Positions 43,003-50,855 of a DNA stretch of 64,000 nt are shown one piece after another; positions within the stretch are counted from its first letter, which is position 1; each line of letters starts with the position of its first letter. Source of the stretch: Legionella_C sp963803545 (lineage in GTDB: Bacteria; Pseudomonadota; Gammaproteobacteria; Legionellales; Legionellaceae); assembly GCA_963803545.1 (NCBI GenBank), contig CAWDMX010000004.1, positions 372,001 through 436,000 on the forward strand. The letters are read 5' to 3'. Under the pieces are notes generated by a model. That model was given only the letters and a program-made list of their open reading frames with translations. It did not search any database and was not told the origin of the DNA. The position numbers were made by a program, and so were the translations under genes.

Positions 43003-43713
43003 TTAGTTTCGCGGATCATCAATAACAACTTTCGTTCCTCGCATACCTCCGCCTGGCACATCAATAAACTCCTCATTTAACCACCGAGCGTCTTCAGTAA
43101 ATAATCGAACGCAACCATGACTTGCGCGATATCCCGGCACAGTATCGCTACCATGCAACGCGTATCCACGATAGAAATGCATGCAAAAAGGCATTTGAGC
43201 ACCACCGTTATTACCGTCTGAACGACGTGGAAAGGCAGTAGAAACACACTCTATATCTTGTTTGCGAACAATACGGAACGAGCCGGGCGGGGTAAGGCAT
43301 CCCGTTGAACCACCACGGCATTTAGTTGTTCCTGAGGAAATTGGTCCCCACCAAATTAATTCGCCCTGTTCATCGTATGCGCCCCACGCTAATTTATTTT
43401 GATTAACAAAAATTGTTTTTTCTCCACTAGGTTCAATAAAACGAGGGAAAGGAGAAACATCGTAAATTGTAAGACGGTCTAAATTTTTAGGAATGGCAAT
43501 AATATACCCGGCTCGTAAGGCAATATTCATTCTATTAACACGCTTAACAATATCTCGGGCCTCAGCGTTAGGAAATAAATGTTCCCACGAGTCGCCTGCT
43601 TGTGTTTTTAAACAAAAATAATCCGCCTCATGACAAAATGCCTCGGCAAACCTTTTATCCGCATAACAAATTGAGCTGATAAATAATAACAATACAATCG
43701 ACAATCGGCTCAT
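43003..43713 (-). CDS. L,D-transpeptidase (YkuD) with LysM-like N-terminus
   Basis: A 236-residue exported enzyme. Signal MSRLSIVLLLFISSICYA is followed by a short LysM-like region (YFCLKTQAGDSWEHLFPNAEARDIVKRVNRMNIALRAGYIIAIPK) and a YkuD domain ending in YALHGSDTVPGYRASHGCVRLFTEDARWLNEEFID, with catalytic His and Cys intact. ATG 43713 has GGAG seven bases upstream, so an earlier in-frame start is not used. It shares the catalytic-domain layout with the lipoprotein at 24215-24772. Likely substrate is peptidoglycan stem peptides. Confidence 0.9.
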   Translation of the reverse strand: MSRLSIVLLLFISSICYADKRFAEAFCHEADYFCLKTQAGDSWEHLFPNAEARDIVKRVNRMNIALRAGYIIAIPKNLDRLTIYDVSPFPRFIEPSGEKTIFVNQNKLAWGAYDEQGELIWWGPISSGTTKCRGGSTGCLTPPGSFRIVRKQDIECVSTAFPRRSDGNNGGAQMPFCMHFYRGYALHGSDTVPGYRASHGCVRLFTEDARWLNEEFIDVPGGGMRGTKVVIDDPRN

Positions 43714-43897
43714 AGTTTCTCCAATTGTAAGTTTCATAATAGTATAGCGGAAATTAGTTAATAAACTTTATAGCAGTTTATAATTAGTAGTAGCTCACAA
43801 CTAAAATATATTAAAATTATCAGTGCTACGAACCGTGTAGCCACCGTTCCTGTTAATAATGTTTTTAGTCTAAAATCGGTCTATATTATGCTCGCAG

Positions 43898-43917
43898 AAT
43901 GAGATGTTAATCTCATT
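43898..43917. promoter_or_regulatory. Palindromic site upstream of the ankyrin gene
   Basis: AATGAGAT-GTTA-ATCTCATT, a perfect 8-bp inverted repeat with four-base spacer, 80 bases before the ankyrin start. TATATTAT just upstream (43882-43889) could be a -10 box. The placement suits an operator for a dimeric regulator, but none is identified. Confidence 0.45.
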
Positions 43918-43999
43918 AACGTAGTGCAATTTAATCAATACAGGGACATAATACTTTTTTAAAGATCGGGTTATGAAAGTTTTATATTAAGGATTGACG

Positions 44000-45160
44000 A
44001 TGATTACAAGTCTCAAAGACTTATGCGAAGAATTGAAGCTACCAACTGCGGCTGCCGATGAATCACAGCTTATAGATTTGGAGGCATGGATCTATGAAAA
44101 TATTTCGCGTGACATATTTTTTGAAGAAAGCGGGGGGTTTAAATATACCAGTTATTTAAGCTACGCGGAAAATTATTTAGATAAATTTTTAAAAAACATA
44201 CCTTCTAGTCTTTCAGAAAAAATAGCCTGTTTTAATAACATGTCCACAATACAGTATGCATCCGAGCAAGGGTATCATTATTTTTTAGCAAATTTACCAA
44301 CCATCGATGCAGAAGTAATTAATGAGTCAGATTCGCATGGTATGACCGCTTTGCATAACTCCGCTATTAAAGGATATTTAAACACCGTGCGGGTGCTTGT
44401 AGAAAAAGGCGCTAATATTAATCAAGCGAACGCTCAAAAACAATTGCCAATTCAATGCGCATTATTCGTTCCAATTTTACATTTAAATAGATTGATTCAA
44501 CGCAAAGCTAAAATATTTTCCGAGCTTCTTCCGCTAACATCGAACGCGCTAAGTTTGCAAGATAACCATGGAGATACACTTCTTCATAAGTTGGCAAACA
44601 GCCCATTTCATGAAGCATTAGTCGATGTTGTAAATGCAGTGCCGCAGTTAGCTTTTGTAAAAAATAAAGCCTCACGTGCCCCTATTCACACGGCTATATT
44701 AAACTATCAACGACAAAACTGCGAAGTACTACTTGCCCTGGAAGGCGGTGCGACAATAACCGATGCTCATAAAGCCACGCCCTTGCATTATGCTGCTCAA
44801 TATGGCGATGCCGTAATGATAGAATGTTGTTGCAAAATCACACGTATGAATCTCAACGATAAAGACCGTCAGGGAAATACGGCGTTATTGCTTGCGGCAG
44901 TTACGGGAAATTTGGAGACGCTGGTCGCCTTGATTAATAAAGGTGCAGACCCAAGTATTGTGAATAACGATGGGTTCTCAATTTTGCACATTTCAGTTAG
45001 GGCTAACAATAGTATTATGTCCGCGTGGTTGGTCGAAAATATCGGCGTTCGTTTAATAAACCTTAGAGATAATGCTGAGAGGATTCCTTTGTATTATGCA
45101 ACAAAAAATAATAACAATTTAATTGAAAAGCTCTTATTAGATAATAGTAATCCTGATTAA
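44000..45160 (+). CDS. Ankyrin repeat protein, effector candidate
   Basis: A 386-residue protein with no signal peptide. Residues 1 to about 105 are non-repetitive. Ankyrin repeats follow: HGMTALHNSAIKGYLNTVRVLVEKGANIN, HGDTLLHKLA, ATPLHYAAQYGDAVMIECC, QGNTALLLAAVTGNLETLVALINKGADPS, DGFSILHISVRANN and AERIPLYYATKNNNNLIEKLL. The start at 44000 follows AAGGA; the TTG at 43994 is also in frame. Stand-alone ankyrin proteins in Legionellales are often translocated into host cells, which is an inference here. Confidence 0.8.
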   Translation: MITSLKDLCEELKLPTAAADESQLIDLEAWIYENISRDIFFEESGGFKYTSYLSYAENYLDKFLKNIPSSLSEKIACFNNMSTIQYASEQGYHYFLANLPTIDAEVINESDSHGMTALHNSAIKGYLNTVRVLVEKGANINQANAQKQLPIQCALFVPILHLNRLIQRKAKIFSELLPLTSNALSLQDNHGDTLLHKLANSPFHEALVDVVNAVPQLAFVKNKASRAPIHTAILNYQRQNCEVLLALEGGATITDAHKATPLHYAAQYGDAVMIECCCKITRMNLNDKDRQGNTALLLAAVTGNLETLVALINKGADPSIVNNDGFSILHISVRANNSIMSAWLVENIGVRLINLRDNAERIPLYYATKNNNNLIEKLLLDNSNPD

Positions 45161-45207
45161 ATAATTAAAACTTATAGAGTTTTTATTGAGTTAATAATTG
45201 TACCAGT

Positions 45208-45246
45208 AATTATTTCAGGGCTTCGACGTGAAGCCCTGAAATAATT
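45208..45246. terminator. Strong bidirectional terminator hairpin
   Basis: A perfect 17-bp stem, AATTATTTCAGGGCTTC with GAAGCCCTGAAATAATT, and a five-base loop GACGT. It lies between the converging ankyrin gene and the DUF883-like gene, with T-rich sequence after the stem in the plus direction. Confidence 0.85.
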
Positions 45247-45513
45247 TTAATCCCGAACTAGCGCGCTCAGAATATATCCAACAAAACCCGCCACTAAAAT
45301 TGAGGCCAAAGGTTTTTCTTTTACTTTTACGGCCAAGCCAGCAGAGTAGCTTTCTAAGGAACTTTGCGCGTCAGTAAATTTGCTTTTTCCGTCTTGAAAC
45401 ACGCAAGTCGCCATTTTTTTAGTTTCTGTAACCAATTGTGCGGCTGCTTCTGAAACATTACGGCTGTTGTAAGTATCCGATCCCAGTTCGTCGCTAATTT
45501 TGCTCATATCCAT
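45247..45513 (-). CDS. DUF883/ElaB-YqjD-like membrane-anchored protein
   Basis: An 88-residue protein with a soluble helical N-terminus and one C-terminal membrane helix, KEKPLASILVAGFVGYILSALV. The EKPLxxxLxAxGxGYxLS pattern is that of DUF883 proteins (ElaB/YqjD), stationary-phase inner-membrane proteins that may bind ribosomes. A strong AAGGAG precedes the ATG. The protein at 47185-47514 has the same tail (KEKPLTALLVAGGLGYFLS), so the two are paralogs within one stress cluster. Confidence 0.75.
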   Translation of the reverse strand: MDMSKISDELGSDTYNSRNVSEAAAQLVTETKKMATCVFQDGKSKFTDAQSSLESYSAGLAVKVKEKPLASILVAGFVGYILSALVRD

Positions 45514-45579
45514 GTCAATGTTCTCCTTAAGTAAAATCCTCCTACTTAAGGATAGTAAATTTTTAGGTATTTAGAAGTG

Positions 45580-46116
45580 TTATTGCGTAAGAGTAATATT
45601 TTCAGCATTATGTTTTTTTAAAATATCCATGACAACGGGTACTGTTTCATTATCATGCACAGTTACCCATAATAAAAAACCCCCGTTTTTTTGTTGAAAT
45701 TTTGTTTTATTAGCACTTATTCGCCTCACGTATTTCGAACAAATGAATCCAACGACGCCGCCAATTACTGCGCCTAAAAATCCAAAAATAATATTGTCTG
45801 CTAAAATGCGCACATCGCCAATAATGAATACACCAATCACTAGCCCAATGAAAAGTGGAATTGAAAATGAAAAACTAATTAACAAATTTCTATCGTCGCT
45901 TAAAAAAGGTTCTTTAGTGGGCGTTTGCTGATTATTTTGTAAATTCATGGAGTCAATTGTATTAACCCCAAAGGTATTAATAATTTTTTGAGGCGCATCT
46001 TGAACAGATATGTCGTGATGCGCGACCGCTTTCTCAGTTAATTTTTGAATAACTTTTTCAAGACGAGGTTCACTTCTAAAAAGAGCGGTGATTTTAGAGC
46101 TTGCTATAGGTTCCAT
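45580..46116 (-). CDS. Membrane protein with glycine-rich hairpin, stress-protein-like
   Basis: A 178-residue protein. N-terminal soluble region with RSEPRLEKVIQKLTEKAVAHHDISV, then two hydrophobic helices (LLISFSFSIPLFIGLVIGVFI and ADNIIFGFLGAVIGGVVGFI) with glycine zippers, and a C-terminal KNGGFLLWVTVHDNETVPVVMDILKKHNAENI that resembles a small sensory alpha/beta module. The layout is like general-stress 17M-type proteins, but no firm family is assigned. It is divergent from the PRC-barrel gene. Confidence 0.65.
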   Translation of the reverse strand: MEPIASSKITALFRSEPRLEKVIQKLTEKAVAHHDISVQDAPQKIINTFGVNTIDSMNLQNNQQTPTKEPFLSDDRNLLISFSFSIPLFIGLVIGVFIIGDVRILADNIIFGFLGAVIGGVVGFICSKYVRRISANKTKFQQKNGGFLLWVTVHDNETVPVVMDILKKHNAENITLTQ

Positions 46117-46256
46117 ATTATCTCCACAAGAATAAGCTGTTATGTTGCGTGGTAGGCATATTAATGTATACTAAATTGTGCTGCAATAGGTATCTTATAA
46201 GTGGCTTATGACATAACTTTGAGAGATGGATGAGATAGGAATCGTAGGAGAAAAAC

Positions 46257-46592
46257 ATGAGTGCTAAGAGTATAGTTAAAGCAAGTGCGATTGTAGGTGT
46301 TGAAGTAAAAAACATGGCCCGTGAAACGCTAGGAACTATTAATGAAATAGTTATTGACAAAGCATTTGGTAAAGTGAATTATTTAGTTCTTGATTTTGGT
46401 GGTTTTTTAGGTTTTGGTAACAAATTTTTTGCTATGCCTTGGCATCTGTTTACTTATGATAAAGCAGAAGATTGTTTTTTGGTTAATTTAGATAAAGAAC
46501 GGCTTAGTGATGCACCAGGATTTGATAAAAACAAATGGCCTAATTTTGCCGACAGCAATATTATGGCGGTGATTGAAAAATATTATGAGTAA
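46257..46592 (+). CDS. PRC-barrel domain protein
   Basis: A 111-residue protein consisting of one PRC-barrel: ASAIVGVEVKNMARETLGTINEIVIDKAFGKVNYLVLDFGGFLGFGNKFFAMPW, followed by LVNLDKERLSDAPGFDKNKWP. Such small proteins are common in stress-induced envelope gene sets next to BON-domain proteins, exactly as here. The precise function is unknown. AGGAG lies seven bases before the ATG. Confidence 0.85.
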   Translation: MSAKSIVKASAIVGVEVKNMARETLGTINEIVIDKAFGKVNYLVLDFGGFLGFGNKFFAMPWHLFTYDKAEDCFLVNLDKERLSDAPGFDKNKWPNFADSNIMAVIEKYYE

Positions 46593-46616
46593 TAGGGTTT
46601 ATTTACAGGAGTTCCC

Positions 46617-47183
46617 ATGTTAAAAAAAACATTATTATGCGGTGCCTTAGTCATAACAGCGCTCAACGCAATAGTAGTTAGTGCTGATAAGCAGGCGATT
46701 GTTGCACCGAACTTTGCTAGTGATTCTTCTATTGATAAAAAAGTGACGCATTTATTTAATAAATCCTTGGCATTGAAGGGTGCCCCGATTGCTATAAAAA
46801 CATCCCATAATATAGTTTCGTTAAAGGGTAAAGTGGATACGGATAATCAATACGAGCAAGCCGTATATTTAGCAAATTCGGTGCATGGGGTAACTGAAGT
46901 AAATGCCGATGATTTGTTAGTTAAAGAAAGTAAGTCCCCGCTAGCCGACACATTTCTTACAGCAAAAGTTAAGGGTATTATTTTAAAAGAAAGTTTATTT
47001 GGCGATAAAGATGTAGAGTATTGGCCAATTAGCATTGAAACTAAAGACGGTGTTGTCCATATTATGGGTAAGGTTTCCAATGAAAAGCAGGCGAGTAATT
47101 TACAGCAATTAATAAAAAGTGTAAAAGGGGTTAAAGCAGTTGAATCGGCTTTAACTATAGATAATAATAAAACAGAGGCTTAG
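46617..47183 (+). CDS. Exported protein with two BON domains
   Basis: A 188-residue periplasmic protein. Signal LLCGALVITALNAIVVSA precedes two BON domains: APIAIKTSHNIVSLKGKVDTDNQYEQAVYLANSVHGVTEV and YWPISIETKDGVVHIMGKVSNEKQASNLQQLIKSVKGVKAVES. BON proteins such as OsmY bind phospholipid and protect the envelope under osmotic stress. It follows the PRC-barrel gene by 24 bases and precedes a DUF883-like gene by one base, so a single operon is likely. Confidence 0.88.
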   Translation: MLKKTLLCGALVITALNAIVVSADKQAIVAPNFASDSSIDKKVTHLFNKSLALKGAPIAIKTSHNIVSLKGKVDTDNQYEQAVYLANSVHGVTEVNADDLLVKESKSPLADTFLTAKVKGIILKESLFGDKDVEYWPISIETKDGVVHIMGKVSNEKQASNLQQLIKSVKGVKAVESALTIDNNKTEA

Positions 47184-47184
47184 C

Positions 47185-47514
47185 ATGAATAATTATAGCG
47201 ATCCAATCAACCCAACTAATATGAATCCTGAAAGTCTAAAAAATAAAGCATCATCAATGCTTGAAGAGGGAAAACAGAAAATTGCCCATGCCTACGAAGA
47301 GGGTAAAGAAAAAGTTAATGGAGTGGTTCAGCACACCAAAGACGCCACTGTGGATTTTATAGCTGAAGGTAAACATAAGATAGCGCATGTTCAAGACAAT
47401 GTTATGAAATATAACGATGAGCTAATTGAATTGGTTAAAGAAAAACCTTTAACGGCACTCTTGGTTGCTGGTGGACTTGGTTATTTCCTTTCTATGATGC
47501 TAAGTAAAAAATGA
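47185..47514 (+). CDS. DUF883-like protein with repeated helical segment
   Basis: A 109-residue protein. An amphipathic helix is repeated (EEGKQKIAHAYEEGKEKV and AEGKHKIAHVQDNV), reminiscent of LEA-like or YtxH-like stress proteins, followed by one C-terminal membrane helix in KEKPLTALLVAGGLGYFLSMML. It is a paralog of the 88-residue protein at 45247-45513. Its stop overlaps the next start (ATGA, 47511-47514). Confidence 0.78.
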   Translation: MNNYSDPINPTNMNPESLKNKASSMLEEGKQKIAHAYEEGKEKVNGVVQHTKDATVDFIAEGKHKIAHVQDNVMKYNDELIELVKEKPLTALLVAGGLGYFLSMMLSKK

Positions 47515-47903
47515 ATTTTTTTCAGCATTTAGAAGGCTTAATAATTAATAAGGTTGAAGCGTTTAAAGGACTTTGGGCGCTCGTTAAACTTGAGGCTAAA
47601 TTAGCTGGATTAAATTTTCTGCCTTTTTTAACTAATTTTGCACTGCTAATTGTTTTAAGCTTTTCTACGTGGTTAAGTTTAGAGGTTTTAATCGGTTATG
47701 AGGCAACATTTTTTTTCAACTCGTTATTGATAGGTATACTATCTACAGTCGGTTTTAATATAGTAGCATTTGCGTTATTGCTATTGCGTCTGAAGAAAAA
47801 TATCAAGCGTATGAGTTTCGAAAAAACGCGTAGCTGTCTATCTAATACACCAATGAGAGGTGAGCATGAACTCCCAGAGCAGTCTGCTGGTAGCAATAGC
47901 TAA
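47511..47903 (+). CDS. YqjE/holin-superfamily-like membrane protein
   Basis: A 130-residue protein with two membrane helices (FLPFLTNFALLIVLSFSTWLSL and FFFNSLLIGILSTVGFNIVAFALLLL) and a basic C-terminus. Position directly after a DUF883/YqjD-like gene matches the yqjD-yqjE-yqjK arrangement of enterobacteria. The superfamily shares a fold with phage holins, but nothing here indicates a prophage. Confidence 0.7.
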   Translation: MNFFQHLEGLIINKVEAFKGLWALVKLEAKLAGLNFLPFLTNFALLIVLSFSTWLSLEVLIGYEATFFFNSLLIGILSTVGFNIVAFALLLLRLKKNIKRMSFEKTRSCLSNTPMRGEHELPEQSAGSNS

Positions 47904-48132
47904 CACTAAAATTCAAGTTAATAACGCACAAAATAAGCTATATACCCATAAAAATTATTTTGTAAATTTCATTGATAATAATCGGTTTTTATCTATGAGC
48001 GCATTAGCTGGTTTTTTTATAGTTGGTTGGTTTGGTGGGGGGAGAAGTAGTGCCCGTCATAAAGTTGTAAGTGTTGCAAAAACAAGTATGAATGCCTTGA
48101 TGTTGGAAATAAAAAGAAGGTATTTATTTTAA
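47866..48132 (+). CDS. YqjK-position small membrane protein
   Basis: An 88-residue protein that overlaps the previous gene by 38 bases. A soluble N-terminus with a basic, helical stretch is followed by one hydrophobic segment (LSMSALAGFFIVGWFGGG) and a basic tail. ATG 47866 is preferred over GTG 47860 because GAGAGG sits just upstream. The position equals that of yqjK, but sequence similarity is not strong enough for the name. Confidence 0.65.
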   Translation: MNSQSSLLVAIANTKIQVNNAQNKLYTHKNYFVNFIDNNRFLSMSALAGFFIVGWFGGGRSSARHKVVSVAKTSMNALMLEIKRRYLF

Positions 48133-48159
48133 ATACTCAATTAAATCTAGGAGATAGAT

Positions 48160-48243
48160 ATGTTTAAATATTTAGTTGGATGGTTGGTCGGAATTCCAGT
48201 GAGTATTTTGGTACTTATCTGGATATTAGCCCGCGTGTTTTAA
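48160..48243 (+). CDS. 27-residue membrane peptide
   Basis: A short gene reading MFKYLVGWLVGIPVSILVL and then IWILARVF, essentially one membrane helix. A strong AGGAG (48149-48153) lies six bases before the ATG, and it is in line with the surrounding envelope genes, so translation is likely. Function unknown; small hydrophobic peptides of this kind are found in other stress clusters. Confidence 0.6.
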   Translation: MFKYLVGWLVGIPVSILVLIWILARVF

Positions 48244-48272
48244 TAATCGTTTAAAAATAAGGAACATTTAAA

Positions 48273-48890
48273 ATGATAGATGATAAAACAGTTACTATTG
48301 ATAGAAGCATGTACCCTTTGCATAGAAAAATATGTTGGAGTGCAATTTTAGTTGGTGCCGTTGTTGGTGTTGGCTTAAGTTTTTTATTAAATTTATTTGG
48401 TGTGGCTATAGGTCTAACGTCTTTTAGCATGTCGAGTGATGGGTCGGTAGTAATGGCTGTTGGTGGTATGATTGGGGTTGTAGTAGGTATAATTTCGTCC
48501 ATGATGGCCGCAGGTTATGCAGCCGGCTACCTCGGACGTTGTTATTGCCCGAAACGCGATTTAGGTATTGTGTACGGTTTTACAACGTGGACAGTGGCCT
48601 TGTTAATGAGTGCTGTGATTACTGCGCATGTTGGTAATTATGTTACAGCATATACTCAAAATTTATCGCGCACCGTTGTTGTTACATCGGTTAATGATGC
48701 AAATGTAAACGATGTGGATGTTATTACTTCTCCGGCAGCTGAAAGCAATGCCAATGTAGTTAAATTATCTACCACACCAAACACTCTAGCTTGGTCTGCA
48801 ATGATAGTCTTTGCACTGTTCTTTATATCAGCATTATCTTGCTGTGTAGGGGCGCACTGGGCAATGGTCTGTCGTAAGCACGATTTATAA
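48273..48890 (+). CDS. Four-helix membrane protein of the stress cluster
   Basis: A 205-residue protein with four membrane helices: SAILVGAVVGVGLSFLLNLF, MAVGGMIGVVVGIISSMMAAG, TTWTVALLMSAVITAHVGNY and SAMIVFALFFISALSCCVGAH. A periplasmic, Asn/Val-rich loop lies between the third and fourth. The first two helices are glycine-rich. No transporter motif was recognised. It ends the cluster that starts with the PRC-barrel gene. Confidence 0.7.
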   Translation: MIDDKTVTIDRSMYPLHRKICWSAILVGAVVGVGLSFLLNLFGVAIGLTSFSMSSDGSVVMAVGGMIGVVVGIISSMMAAGYAAGYLGRCYCPKRDLGIVYGFTTWTVALLMSAVITAHVGNYVTAYTQNLSRTVVVTSVNDANVNDVDVITSPAAESNANVVKLSTTPNTLAWSAMIVFALFFISALSCCVGAHWAMVCRKHDL

Positions 48891-49027
48891 TTTTTAATTT
48901 AGCAGTATTTAATACGTGGGTTCACATTTTTATGTTGCTCACGTATTTTTTTTAAATAATTAAATTAATTTATTAACTATAATTTAGTTGGTTTACTACG
49001 CTATTTTATTGTTTAGAGGAGTTAATT

Positions 49028-49252
49028 GTGATTGTTTACCTGTATAAAAAATTCGAAATTTCCTACAATATTTCTAAAAAATCGACAGGAAATTTTGTTG
49101 CTCGTGGTTTTGCTAAGTGTCTGGATTCCCCAACTAATGAGCCAGCAACACCTTTCAATACAGAATTTCCCACTAAAGAGGGTGCTGAGCTTGAGATTAA
49201 AAAAATGATAGAAGAGTATGTAGAGTTTGAGTACAGTCAAATTAATTTTTAA
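49028..49252 (+). CDS. Small protein of unknown function, GTG start
   Basis: A 74-residue protein starting at GTG 49028 with GAGGAG six bases upstream, which decides the start. It is largely beta then helix (YLYKKFEISYNISKKSTGNF, then GAELEIKKMIEEYVEFEYSQ) with an acidic C-terminus. No family was recognised and no neighbour suggests a role. Confidence 0.55.
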   Translation: MIVYLYKKFEISYNISKKSTGNFVARGFAKCLDSPTNEPATPFNTEFPTKEGAELEIKKMIEEYVEFEYSQINF

Positions 49253-49312
49253 AAAAAAACAAGTAAATACAAGTTGTTGTCTGTATTTTTTAAAGACATT
49301 TTAATTTATATA

Positions 49313-49340
49313 TTTACACTGTGGTTTTTAAAGCTATAAT
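49313..49340 (+). promoter_or_regulatory. Promoter upstream of the Arg/Pro-rich repeat protein
   Basis: TTTACA (49313-49318), a 16-base spacer and a perfect TATAAT (49335-49340). It would give a 5' leader of about 125 bases before the ATG at 49472, in which no folded element was recognised. Confidence 0.5.
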
Positions 49341-49471
49341 GGTGCCTGGCGTATATTAAAATTAAAATAGAATTATTAAATGGTTTAGGGTAAATGAATT
49401 TAGTTATGACGAATGGATAAATTTTTGATTTAATAGTATACATCCTTTGAATTTAATTTTAGGATTTATAA

Positions 49472-50086
49472 ATGGGTAAGAAGCATAATAAAATTGATGA
49501 AGGTGTCCGAACTCCAACTAATTTCCCAAGGCCCGTACCTATAGAGCTTATAGAGCCTATAGAGCCTAGAGCACCTAGACAAGAAAGAGCAACAAGGGAT
49601 CCTTTGATAAATAGACGCAGAGGAGATAACGTACGTAGATGCTTGTTTCCAACTGTCCCAGCTGCAGCGATGGTTCCTGAGCAAAATTCGCCGATTCAAC
49701 TCCCAAGACCTGTAGCTTTAGTGCCTAGAGCGCCTAGACAAGAAAGAGCAACAAGGGATCCTTTGATAAATAGACGCAGAGCAGATAACATACGTAGACG
49801 CTTGTTTCCGACTGTCCCAGCTGCAGCGATGGTTCCTGAGCACGATTTGCCAACTCAAGATCTTCCACAACCTCAGCAGATAGACCTTGGCGTACAAGAA
49901 GTACCAGGCGCTCCAACGTTTAATCGCACCGCATCATCTTTATTGCCTGCGCCAATACCTTTTGGTCTGTTTGCGACTACAAACCAAGGATCACTGCCCT
50001 CACTTAGAGGAAATTCTCCTGTGAATACTTCGCCAACTGCGGATGAGTCATCAGAGTCTGAAAAATCTTCATTTTCTTTAAAATAA
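49472..50086 (+). CDS. Arg/Pro-rich repeat protein, effector candidate
   Basis: A 204-residue, mostly disordered protein. Two copies of a module occur: PRAPRQERATRDPLINRRR, then (G/A)DN(V/I)RR(C/R)LFPTVPAAAMVPE. They are spaced 53 codons apart and are almost identical in DNA. The C-terminus is Pro/Ser-rich and acidic (DESSESEKSSFS). No signal peptide and no known domain. The repeat of a basic plus hydrophobic module suggests two binding sites for one partner. Effector status is inferred only from composition and setting. Confidence 0.65.
   Translation: MGKKHNKIDEGVRTPTNFPRPVPIELIEPIEPRAPRQERATRDPLINRRRGDNVRRCLFPTVPAAAMVPEQNSPIQLPRPVALVPRAPRQERATRDPLINRRRADNIRRRLFPTVPAAAMVPEHDLPTQDLPQPQQIDLGVQEVPGAPTFNRTASSLLPAPIPFGLFATTNQGSLPSLRGNSPVNTSPTADESSESEKSSFSLK
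49528..49841 (+). repeat. Direct repeat of ~112 bp, 159-bp spacing
   Basis: Blocks starting at 49571 and 49730 match over about 112 bases with few differences. The similarity continues upstream (CCCAAGGCCCGTACCT and CCCAAGACCTGTAGCT) with an extra 18 bases in the first copy. Both lie within the Arg/Pro-rich gene and stay in frame. Confidence 0.85.
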
Positions 50087-50090
50087 GAGC

Positions 50091-50855
50091 TTAGCGGCTG
50101 CCATAATTTAAACGATTGTGGCAGCTAGCATTTGGCGTATGCTCTTCTAAAAAGCGTTTAAAAAATCTAAAGTCTTTAGCTATTTTTTCTTCGTTTCCAA
50201 AATACAGATTGTGAATTTCGTTGGTGGATTCCGAAAATAATTTTTTAGCCTGGTTCAACGCAACCATTAAACGCACCATTAAATCATTCCTCATTTCTTT
50301 ATCCGAAATTTTTTGCATTAAGCCAAAACATGTATTGACGAATAAGATATAGCCGGCTGCTTTGTGTGAATCTGTAGTTGCTAGAGCAATTCCCAATATT
50401 TCGCTCAGTAAATCGCTATCAATAGCTAAGCAAGGGTTAGGAATTGCAGCTATTTTTTTTGTAAGCCAAAGTTGGGTGCAATGCAGTGATTGATAACAAA
50501 CTCCCATCCTAATGCGTTCATAGGCCCTTTCGGTGTCACTGTTGCTAACATCTATCGTATGAACAAATAGAAAATATCCAAACACGCTCGAAAAACTCGC
50601 TAGATTACTTTTCCTCAAAAATTTAGTATGTTTGCTGTCAAAAGCTATTTGTTGCTCTTCTAAGCAGTTATTCCAAATAGGTTCGGCTTCACTGCTTTCA
50701 GCAATCGATAACAACCTTACTGATTTAAGAATTGCGGTTAAAAGGGTAAGTAAAAAGGGAACGGTACGCGTCGTATAGTCTTCATAAAATCGGATGATGC
50801 CTTCGGCATTCTGATTTGCCAAACGAGTAATAATTTTTTCAGCTGATAAGGGCAT
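50091..50855 (-). CDS. Protein of unknown function
   Basis: A 254-residue, predominantly helical soluble protein with no signal peptide. Segments such as FYEDYTTRTVPFLLTLLTAILKSVRLL, SSVFGYFLFVHTIDVSNSD and DKEMRNDLMVRLMVALNQAKKLF suggest helical repeats. No family was recognised. Its start codon lies inside an 11-bp inverted repeat (50852-50887) and no good Shine-Dalgarno sequence is seen, so translation may be controlled by RNA folding. The stop is four bases from the stop of the convergent repeat protein, with no room for a terminator. Confidence 0.6.
   Translation of the reverse strand: MPLSAEKIITRLANQNAEGIIRFYEDYTTRTVPFLLTLLTAILKSVRLLSIAESSEAEPIWNNCLEEQQIAFDSKHTKFLRKSNLASFSSVFGYFLFVHTIDVSNSDTERAYERIRMGVCYQSLHCTQLWLTKKIAAIPNPCLAIDSDLLSEILGIALATTDSHKAAGYILFVNTCFGLMQKISDKEMRNDLMVRLMVALNQAKKLFSESTNEIHNLYFGNEEKIAKDFRFFKRFLEEHTPNASCHNRLNYGSR

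Noticed and set aside
46118..46360. Minus-strand ORF opposite the PRC-barrel gene
   Set aside because: It overlaps a well-supported gene in antisense and lacks a ribosome site.
47511..47903. Prophage holin gene
   Set aside because: The neighbours are stress-envelope genes (DUF883-like, BON, PRC-barrel) and no phage gene is present; the position fits YqjE.
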